This document shows, piece after piece, positions 20,579-27,537 of a stretch of 64,000 bases of DNA (within the stretch, counting starts at the first letter, position 1; every line of letters begins with the position of its first letter). The position numbers and the translations under genes were made by a program. The notes below the pieces were generated by a model. The model was not told the origin of the DNA. It worked only from the letters and a program-made list of their open reading frames with translations, and made no database searches. This stretch comes from JBKHDT01 sp046541195 (lineage in GTDB: Bacteria > Pseudomonadota > Gammaproteobacteria > Halothiobacillales > Halothiobacillaceae): NCBI GenBank assembly GCA_046541195.1, contig JBKHDT010000004.1:1-64000 (forward strand), given 5' to 3'.

Positions 20579-20606
20579 CGACGGCACCGTGCGGGGGCGG
20601 CCGTCG
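20579..20606. repeat. inverted repeat between kinase and REC-EAL gene
   Basis: CGACGGC (20579-20585) and GCCGTCG (20600-20606) form a 7-base stem in the 55-base gap. There is no T-run, so it is not a standard terminator. It might modulate read-through or translation of the GTG-started next gene. Confidence 0.3.
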
Positions 20607-20625
20607 CCAACATGCAGGATGACTC

Positions 20626-22719
20626 GTGGCGGAAAACCATCCACAACCGATCAAGGTACTCGTCGTCGAGGATGACGAATCGACCCGCATGCTCACGCAG
20701 AGCATCCTGAAAAGGAAGGGTTACGAGACGTTCGCGGCACCCAATGGGCTTGAAGGGGTCGAGGCATTCGTCCGTCATGTCCCCGACCTGGTGCTTATGG
20801 ACGTGATGATGCCCGAGATGGACGGTTTCGAGGCTTGCCAGGCCATTCGCAGGATCGAGACGGTGCCGGGCACCCCGATCATCATGCTCACGGCTGCCGA
20901 CGCCTCCGATGATATCTCGACCGCCTTTGACTCGGGCGCGACCGACTTCATTATCAAGCCCATCAGCTGGTCCCTGCTTGAGGCACGACTGCGCTACGCC
21001 TGGCGCGCCCGGTGCGACAGCGTGGCACTGCAGCGGGCGCGGGTCCAGCAGATCAACGCGCAGAAAATCGCCCGCCTGGGCTTCTGGGCCTGGCGGACCG
21101 ACTCGGGGCGTATCGAGTGGTCCGAGTCGCTGGAGACGCTCACCGGCCTCTCGCCGGCCAACCTCGACACCCCGGAAAAGCTCTGCGCCCTGACCTGCCG
21201 CGAGGATGCCGAACGCCTGCGCGATGCCTTCCGGGTGGCCGAGAACAACGGCACACGCTTCGATATCGAGATCGGCCTTGCCCTGGATGCGCTCAATCCA
21301 CTGATCCTGCACCTGATCGCCGAGCCAGACACCGACCGGTCCGGCACGCTGGTCTACGAGGGCGCGTTTCAGGACCTGACCGCGGTCCGGGAGACGGAAA
21401 ACCGCATACAACACATGGCCCTGCACGATCAGCTCACCGGCCTGCCGAACCGCAAGATGCTGCTGCGCCAGCTCGATGAACAGATCGGCAGGGGCGGCCG
21501 GGGACTTGGGCTGGTGATTCTGGACATCAACCGGTTTGGCCGGCTCAACGACGCGCTCGGCATCCAGGCCGGCGACCAGATTCTCAGGATCGTCGCGGGC
21601 CGGATGAAGCAGGTGCTGCCGGAGGAAGTCGACATTGCCCGCCTTGACGGGGACGAGTTTGCCCTGACCTTCCCGCATGACGACCTGGAACGAATCCGCG
21701 GCGCAACCGAGGTGTTCCTTGCCGAGATCGGTCGGGTTTCCAACGTGGCCAACCAGAACGTCTTTCTCTCGATGACCGGCGGCATTGCGCTGGTACCCGG
21801 CCATGCCGGCAATGCCGAGGGCCTGGTGCAGGCTGCCCAGGAGGCGCAACAGCGCGCCCGCCAGACGGGCGAGCCGTTGGCCGTGGCCGAAACCAGCCAG
21901 GATGATCGGGCAACCCGGATACTCAGGCTGGAATTTGCCCTGCGCGAGGCGGTCCAACAAGACTTCGGCCAGTTTCATCTGGTCTACCAGCCGCAAATGC
22001 AACTGTGTGACAACCGGCTGGTCGGCGTGGAGGCCCTGATCCGCTGGGAGCATCCCGAACTGGGGCTGATCCCGCCCCCGCAGTTCATTCCGCTGCTTGA
22101 AGAAATGGGCCTGATCAACGAGCTCGGCCAGTGGATCCTGCGTACGGCCTGCCTGCAACAGCGTGCCTGGCTGGATGCCGGCATCGAGGTGCTGATGGGC
22201 ATCAACCTGTCGCCGCGGCAGTTCCAGGATGCGCGGCTGCCGGACATTCTGCAGTCGGCCATCGACGACGCCGGAATCGCCGCCAGGCATGTCAAGCTAG
22301 AGATTACCGAGAGCATCGCCATGCAGGATCCGCAGGGTACGATTGTCCAGCTGCACGAGTGGCGCGAGCAGGGTTTCAAGATCGCGATCGACGATTTCGG
22401 CATCGGTTACTCGTCGCTTGAGTACCTGCTGCGCTTTCCGCTGGATACCATCAAGATCGACCGGGCCTTCGTGAAAAACATCGTCGAGCAACCGAGCGAC
22501 CGCGCCATCGTGCGTGCCATCACCGTCATGGCGCAAAGCATGAACCTGGCAACGATCGCCGAGGGGGTCGAGACCCAGCGCCAGCAGGACTATCTTGACG
22601 CCATCGGCGTGGACGAGATCCAGGGCTACCTGCTCGGCCGTCCCATGAAGCACGACGATCTCACGCGCTTCCATCAGTCACATGATCCTCGAAAAGCCAG
22701 GGAGACCGTGTCCCAATGA
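20626..22719 (+). CDS. Response regulator REC-PAS-GGDEF(degenerate)-EAL, likely c-di-GMP phosphodiesterase
   Basis: A 697-residue cytoplasmic protein. The receiver (residues 9-125) has DD pairs in VLVVEDDES and the acceptor in LVLMDVMMPEMDG. A PAS-like stretch, the GGDEF domain (about 265-430) and the EAL domain (about 440-690) follow. The GGDEF signature is RLDGDEF and the usual FKxIND reads INRFGRLND, so cyclase activity is doubtful. The EAL domain keeps VEALIRW, NLSPRQF, LEITES, DDFGIGYSSL and IAEGVET, so it should hydrolyse c-di-GMP. The start is GTG 20626 behind AGGAT. It is the only stand-alone receiver protein here and lies directly after the HPt-ending kinase. The stop overlaps the FIST gene start (ATGA). 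Confidence 0.92.
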   Translation: MAENHPQPIKVLVVEDDESTRMLTQSILKRKGYETFAAPNGLEGVEAFVRHVPDLVLMDVMMPEMDGFEACQAIRRIETVPGTPIIMLTAADASDDISTAFDSGATDFIIKPISWSLLEARLRYAWRARCDSVALQRARVQQINAQKIARLGFWAWRTDSGRIEWSESLETLTGLSPANLDTPEKLCALTCREDAERLRDAFRVAENNGTRFDIEIGLALDALNPLILHLIAEPDTDRSGTLVYEGAFQDLTAVRETENRIQHMALHDQLTGLPNRKMLLRQLDEQIGRGGRGLGLVILDINRFGRLNDALGIQAGDQILRIVAGRMKQVLPEEVDIARLDGDEFALTFPHDDLERIRGATEVFLAEIGRVSNVANQNVFLSMTGGIALVPGHAGNAEGLVQAAQEAQQRARQTGEPLAVAETSQDDRATRILRLEFALREAVQQDFGQFHLVYQPQMQLCDNRLVGVEALIRWEHPELGLIPPPQFIPLLEEMGLINELGQWILRTACLQQRAWLDAGIEVLMGINLSPRQFQDARLPDILQSAIDDAGIAARHVKLEITESIAMQDPQGTIVQLHEWREQGFKIAIDDFGIGYSSLEYLLRFPLDTIKIDRAFVKNIVEQPSDRAIVRAITVMAQSMNLATIAEGVETQRQQDYLDAIGVDEIQGYLLGRPMKHDDLTRFHQSHDPRKARETVSQ

Positions 22720-23840
22720 GTGTCGTTCATTTCACCCGATCTGCGGACCTGAGCAATCTGTCCTCGGGCATCGACCAGGTTCTCGCCGACGCGTCGGTCC
22801 GGAGCCTGATCATCCTCACCGCCGACGCCAACGACTATGACGGCGCGGCACTCGATGCGCTGCTGCGCGACATCGATCGCCCCCTGATGGGCGGAATCTT
22901 CCCCCAGGTGGTCGCCGAGTCACACAGTCACGAGCAGGGGGCGGTGGTCATCGGCCTGCCCCACGAACTCAGCACCTGCGTGATCGAGGGGCTGAGCGAC
23001 CCGGAAGCGGACTTCGAGGAGCGCATCGACGTCGCCTGCGCACATCTCGACGAAAGCGCCACGATGATCGTCCTCGTCGACGGGCTGGCCCGGCGCATCG
23101 CCGCGCTGGTGGACGCGGTCTACGCGGTCTTTGGCGCGACGACCAACTTCCTCGGTGGCGGCGCCGGCTCGCTGAGCTTCGAACAGAAGCCCTGTCTGCT
23201 GACCAACCAGGGACGGGTGATGGACGCAGCCTTGATCGGCACGCTGAATACCCGCAGCGCGCTCGGTGTCGGTCATGGCTGGCAGACCATCGACCGCGAT
23301 CATCGCATCACGCGGGTCAGCGGGAATGTCATTCATGAAATCGACGATCGCAATGCCTTCGAGGTCTACCGGGACATTGTCGATCAGCACGCCGGCGCGG
23401 CCATCACGCCGGAGAACTTCTTCGAGATCGCACAGGCCTTTCCGTTCGGGATCAACAAGCTGGCCGGTGAGATGGTCGTCCGCGACCCGATTGCCGTCAC
23501 CGAGGAGGGCGCGCTGGTTTGTGTTGGCGAGCTCTCCGAAGGCGATTTCGTGGACGTGCTGACCGCCGACGCCACCCAGTTGGTGCGGGCCGCCGGAGAG
23601 ACCGCGGCCAAGGCACGCGAGGCAGCCGGCGAAGGCGAACCGAAACTCGCGCTGCTGTTCGACTGCATCTCGCGTGCGCTGTTCATGCAGAGCCATTTTC
23701 ACACCGAAGTCGACGCCGTCGAGTCGGTGGTCGGGCGCGACATACCGGTGTGCGGCGCCCTGGTGCTGGGCGAGATCGCCAACTCGGGCACGGGCTACCT
23801 GGAGTTCTACAACAAGACCACCGTGGTGGCCCTGCTGTGA
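22716..23840 (+). CDS. FIST-domain sensory protein
   Basis: FIST proteins are cytoplasmic sensory modules thought to bind small ligands such as amino acids and to signal to partner kinases or c-di-GMP enzymes. The 374 residues cover both FIST_N (to about 215: RPLMGGIFPQVV, FGATTNFLGGGAGS) and FIST_C (NFFEIAQAFPFGINK, CGALVLGEIANSGTGYLEFY). No catalytic or membrane segments are seen. The start overlaps the REC-EAL stop and the stop overlaps the next kinase (GTGA), so the three are translationally coupled. The pairing of a FIST gene with a soluble kinase is also found in Pseudomonas (PA1975/PA1976, the ErcS' region). Confidence 0.9.
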   Translation: MSVVHFTRSADLSNLSSGIDQVLADASVRSLIILTADANDYDGAALDALLRDIDRPLMGGIFPQVVAESHSHEQGAVVIGLPHELSTCVIEGLSDPEADFEERIDVACAHLDESATMIVLVDGLARRIAALVDAVYAVFGATTNFLGGGAGSLSFEQKPCLLTNQGRVMDAALIGTLNTRSALGVGHGWQTIDRDHRITRVSGNVIHEIDDRNAFEVYRDIVDQHAGAAITPENFFEIAQAFPFGINKLAGEMVVRDPIAVTEEGALVCVGELSEGDFVDVLTADATQLVRAAGETAAKAREAAGEGEPKLALLFDCISRALFMQSHFHTEVDAVESVVGRDIPVCGALVLGEIANSGTGYLEFYNKTTVVALL

Positions 23841-25555
23841 GGGAGACCGGCCCGGACACCCTGCCCCCCGACCGTCAGGCCAGCGCACTCAAGCCGGCCG
23901 ACAATCGGCAGGACGAGATCCGGGTCCGAATCCTCTATGAGCTGGCCATGGCCATCGGCAACTCGCTGGACCGGCGCAAGCTGCTCTCCGAATCCCTGAA
24001 GGTCATGCTGCGCAAGCTCGATGGCCTGATGGCCGGCGTGTTCGCCTACGGGGATCAGAACCCGTTGTACCTGACCCCCCGAAGAAGCCTGAACGACGCG
24101 CTCGATGCCGGCCTCTCCCAGGTTCTGGAAGGCGGGGATTCGCTGGCCGCGGAACCGGCAGGCCTGCATTTGCAACGGCGGCTGGAGGATGGCCGGCACG
24201 GCTACCTCTTCCACCTGCCCGGCAGCGGCTGGCTGGTCTTCACCCGCCACGAACCGCTGGACGACACGACCCTGCGCGCGCTGGCGCCGATCTGCGAGAA
24301 ACTCTCGACGTCCCTGCGCTCCTGCGAAGCCAACCAGCAGCTGATCGAGAACGAGCAGGACCTGGCCCGAACGCTCGACGCCCTGCGCGAAGCGCAGGCG
24401 GCCCGGGACCAGTTCCTCGCCAACATGTCTCACGAGATCCGCACGCCGCTCAACGGCATCATCGGCTTTCTCGACCTGTTCGAGCAGACCCCGCTGACCG
24501 ATCAGCAGCGTGACTACCTGGACACCATTCGCCACAGCTCAAGCTCCCTGCTCGGCATCATCAACGACATTCTGGACTTCTCCAAGATCGATGCGGGCAT
24601 GCTCAAACTCGAGGAGGAACCGCTGGCGCTGCGCGACACGCTCTCCGCGGTTGTCCGCCTGTTCGGAAGTCGTGCCGAGGAAAACGGGACCCGGCTCTAC
24701 CTGACCCTGGACCCCCGCCTGCCCGCGCAGGTCATCGGCGACGCACTGCGACTCAAGCAGATCGTCAGCAATCTGGTGAGCAATGCCGTCAAGTTCACCG
24801 AAAATGGCACTGTCGAGGTCCGGGTCGACCGGCTGAACTGCGCCGACGACCGGCACGAGGACTGCTGCCGGCTCCTGCTCTCGGTCCGGGATACCGGGAT
24901 CGGCATGCCGCCGGAGATGCTCGACCGGATCGGCCAGCCCTTTGCCCAGGCCGACAGTTCCACCACCCGCCGTTACGGCGGCTCGGGGCTGGGCCTGGCC
25001 ATCTGCAAGCAACTGATCGAGCTGATGGGGGGGACACTCACGGTCCAGAGCTGCCCGGGCGTCGGAACCACCTTCGAATTCGAATTGCAGATGCGGACCA
25101 CCAAATCACCCGAGAAGGTGGCGCCCCCACAGCCTGTCGCCCGTGCGGGGGCAATCGCCGAACCGGGGATGCAGCGCGTCCTGCTGGTCGAAGACAACCC
25201 GGTCAACCAGAAACTGATGAAGGCCGTACTCACGCGCATGGGCCTCGAGCAGGCACTCGCCGGCAACGGCGCGGAAGCACTGGAGATCTTCGAGCAGCAG
25301 GCAACGCAGAGTCCCTTCGATGCCGTCCTGATGGATATCAGCATGCCCGTCATGGACGGTGTGGAGGCCACCCGCCGGATTCGTGCGCTGGAAGCCAAAC
25401 GGGGGTGGTCGCATACGCCGATCGTGGCGCTGACCGCCAACGCGCTCAAGGGAGACCGGGAACGGTTCCTGGCCGAGGGAATGGACGAGATGCTCACCAA
25501 GCCGCTGAACCTGGCGGCTTTGAAGCAGACCCTCATGCGGCTGGGCGCAAGCTGA
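23837..25555 (+). CDS. Soluble hybrid histidine kinase (GAF-like-HisKA-HATPase-REC)
   Basis: A 572-residue kinase with no membrane segment. The N-terminal 150 residues look like a divergent GAF domain (ILYELAMAIGNSLDRRKLLS), followed by a short coil. HisKA has H199 in ANMSHEIRTPLNGIIGF, the HATPase has RYGGSGLGLAICKQLIELMG, and a C-terminal receiver carries D500 (AVLMDISMPVMDG). The only good start is GTG 23837, which overlaps the FIST stop; the frame remains open within the FIST gene but in a different phase. Lack of its own strong sensor suggests that the FIST protein supplies the input. The architecture is comparable to ErcS/ErcS' of Pseudomonas (inference). Confidence 0.9.
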   Translation: MRETGPDTLPPDRQASALKPADNRQDEIRVRILYELAMAIGNSLDRRKLLSESLKVMLRKLDGLMAGVFAYGDQNPLYLTPRRSLNDALDAGLSQVLEGGDSLAAEPAGLHLQRRLEDGRHGYLFHLPGSGWLVFTRHEPLDDTTLRALAPICEKLSTSLRSCEANQQLIENEQDLARTLDALREAQAARDQFLANMSHEIRTPLNGIIGFLDLFEQTPLTDQQRDYLDTIRHSSSSLLGIINDILDFSKIDAGMLKLEEEPLALRDTLSAVVRLFGSRAEENGTRLYLTLDPRLPAQVIGDALRLKQIVSNLVSNAVKFTENGTVEVRVDRLNCADDRHEDCCRLLLSVRDTGIGMPPEMLDRIGQPFAQADSSTTRRYGGSGLGLAICKQLIELMGGTLTVQSCPGVGTTFEFELQMRTTKSPEKVAPPQPVARAGAIAEPGMQRVLLVEDNPVNQKLMKAVLTRMGLEQALAGNGAEALEIFEQQATQSPFDAVLMDISMPVMDGVEATRRIRALEAKRGWSHTPIVALTANALKGDRERFLAEGMDEMLTKPLNLAALKQTLMRLGAS

Positions 25556-25755
25556 TCGATTCGCGGTTTGCCTGAAGGCGCAGGTCGCAGGAGCGCATCG
25601 GCCACATGACCTGTGCGAGCGCGGGAAGGCCCGTCACCTGCCCGCGCGTTGCGGCAGGAAGCCACGGACGGCTTCGTGCAAAGATTCTTTCAGGGCACCA
25701 CGACCTGTTGTTCGGGATGCCCCAACGAGCAAATGCAAAACACAAGGAGTCAGCC
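25556..25755. other. spacer between kinase and LsrG-like gene
   Basis: This 200-base spacer contains a 7-base inverted repeat GCGCGGG...CCCGCGC (about 25619-25655) that could end the kinase operon, though no T-run follows. A promoter for the downstream pair is expected here, but none can be named. Confidence 0.35.
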
Positions 25756-26064
25756 ATGCATGTCACCATCGTCCATGTACGCGTCAAAGCCGACCGTGTC
25801 GAGGATTTCATCCGGGCCTGCCATCCGAACCACCTCGGATCGGTCGAGGAACCGGGCAACCGGCGATTCGACGTGCTGCAATCCGCAGAAGACCCGACGG
25901 CCTTCGTACTCTACGAAGCCTACGACACCGCCGAACAGGCGGCAGCGCACAAGCAGACGCCCCACTACCTGACCTGGCGCGAGCAGGTGGCCGGGATGAT
26001 GGCCGAACCGCGTCAGGGTGTGCCCTACCGTGGCCTGATGCCACAATTCGCCACCGGCGACTGA
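25756..26064 (+). CDS. LsrG-like antibiotic biosynthesis monooxygenase (ABM) fold protein
   Basis: A 102-residue dimeric alpha/beta-barrel protein of the ABM family. It resembles E. coli LsrG, the isomerase of phospho-AI-2 breakdown, almost end to end: MHVTIVHVRVKADRVEDF, NHLGSVEEPGNRRFDVLQ, LYEAYDTAEQAAAHKQTPHY and the C-terminal GLMPQF. No lsr transporter, kinase or LsrF is present here, so its substrate is probably another small carbonyl compound or quinol. Excellent ribosome site (AAGGAG) before ATG 25756. It sits 32 bases ahead of the alcohol dehydrogenase and likely forms an operon with it. Confidence 0.87.
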   Translation: MHVTIVHVRVKADRVEDFIRACHPNHLGSVEEPGNRRFDVLQSAEDPTAFVLYEAYDTAEQAAAHKQTPHYLTWREQVAGMMAEPRQGVPYRGLMPQFATGD

Positions 26065-26096
26065 AGACCGGCAGAACAGACGAGGAGAAACAGCCC

Positions 26097-27287
26097 ATGA
26101 ACCCAGCGACCACCCTGCTGCCGGAGTCCTTCACCTTCGCCCAGATGCCGGCGATCCGGTTCGGCTGGGATATCACCCGCGCATCGCTGGACGAAACGCT
26201 CTGCAATCTGGTCAGGGACCGCCTGATGCTGGTGGCCGGCGGTCACGCCGACCGCGTGCTCATTCCCGAACGCCTGACCCGCACCCTGGCTGAGCGGCGG
26301 GTTCACCGAGTCATCGTGCGCCAGGAGCCCTCGCCGGGGCTGATCGATCGTCTCGTCGCCGAGGCACCGGAGGGCATCGAATGGGTGGTGGGCTTCGGAG
26401 GCGGGAGCGTGCTTGATGCCGCCAAGGCCATTGCCGGCCTGCTGCGCGAGCGGCACCCGATCGTCGATTATCTTGAAGGCGTCGGTTGCGGACGCAAGAT
26501 CCAGGCCGACCCGGTGCCTTTCCTGGCCGTGCCGACCACCGCCGGAACCGGCAGCGAAACCACCAAGAACGCGGTAATTTCCCGGCTGGGCGCGTTCAAG
26601 AAATCCTTCCGAGACGAGCGACTGCTGGCGCGCCAGGCCTGGCTGGACCCAGCCCTGCTCGAAAGCTGCCCGACAGTGACCCGCAATGCCACGGCCATGG
26701 ACGCCTTCTCGCAGCTGCTCGAATCCTACGTGACCCACCGCGCCAACCCGATGACCGACGCCCTCGCGCTGCAGGGGCTCTCGCTGTTTCTGGGCGCGCT
26801 CGAAGCGCTCGAGGACGAAAGCCAGACCGTGCGTCGCGATGCCCTGGGACGACTGATGCTTGCGGCGAGCCTTTCCGGCATGACCCTGGCGAATGCCGGT
26901 CTCGGCGCCATCCACGGACTCGCCGGCCCGATCGGCGCGCATTTTGCGGCACCCCACGGCGAAGTCTGCGCCCGCCTGCTGGCCCCGGTCACCGCCGAGA
27001 ACATTGCCGCGCTGGCCGCACGGCCCGACGACCCGCAAGCCGCCAGGGCTCTGGTCCGCTACCGGCTGGTTGCCCGGCTAATGCTCGGCCGTGACGACCT
27101 TGATGCGCTGATCGCCACCCTGCGGGAAATGACCAACCGATACGTCCCCCAGGGCCTGGCACGCCACGGCCTGACCCCAGACAACCTCCAGCCTGTCATC
27201 GACAGCTGCCGCGCCGGCAGCATGCTCGGCAACCCGATTGAGCTGTCGGACGAGGCCCTGTACCGCGCGCTTCGCGCCGCGCTGTAA
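26097..27287 (+). CDS. Iron-type (group III) alcohol dehydrogenase, ErcA-like
   Basis: A 396-residue group III dehydrogenase. The NAD site is clear (WVVGFGGGSVLDAAKAIAG, AVPTTAGTGSETTKNAVIS). The metal site is altered: the usual D-A-x-x-H reads MDAFSQLLESY, with Gln in place of the first His. The later HGxAH reads HGLAGPIGAH, keeping the first His only, and APHGE keeps the last His, so the ligand set is D-Q-H-H. Such Gln-type members exist among group III enzymes, so it may still be active or have another metal preference. Located behind a FIST-kinase pair, it recalls ErcA, a regulatory group III dehydrogenase in Pseudomonas ethanol sensing (inference). Confidence 0.9.
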   Translation: MNPATTLLPESFTFAQMPAIRFGWDITRASLDETLCNLVRDRLMLVAGGHADRVLIPERLTRTLAERRVHRVIVRQEPSPGLIDRLVAEAPEGIEWVVGFGGGSVLDAAKAIAGLLRERHPIVDYLEGVGCGRKIQADPVPFLAVPTTAGTGSETTKNAVISRLGAFKKSFRDERLLARQAWLDPALLESCPTVTRNATAMDAFSQLLESYVTHRANPMTDALALQGLSLFLGALEALEDESQTVRRDALGRLMLAASLSGMTLANAGLGAIHGLAGPIGAHFAAPHGEVCARLLAPVTAENIAALAARPDDPQAARALVRYRLVARLMLGRDDLDALIATLREMTNRYVPQGLARHGLTPDNLQPVIDSCRAGSMLGNPIELSDEALYRALRAAL

Positions 27288-27385
27288 CTGTAACGCCGGC
27301 GCATCTCATCCGCCTCGGCCTGTTCGTCGGCAGGCACGAGACATGCCCCCGTGCCCCTCAAACGCGGCGGTACCCTGCTGGCCCC

Positions 27386-27427
27386 GGTCACGGCTGGATG
27401 GTCACGGCTGGATGGTCACGGCTGGAT
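27386..27427. repeat. three perfect tandem copies of a 14-base unit
   Basis: The unit GGTCACGGCTGGAT is repeated three times without mismatch in the 250-base gap between the convergent dehydrogenase and chemoreceptor genes. No terminator with a T-run was found in this gap; a weak hairpin with GCCGGC arms occurs at about 27441-27460. Confidence 0.85.
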
Positions 27428-27537
27428 CGGCAGCAGCTGGCCGGCAAGAACGCCGGCGCGCCCTTGGCGGGCAGGCCCTGGCAAGAAAATCTCCCGATGA
27501 TGGCGGCGCCGGTACACGACGCCCGAACCATCGGAAG

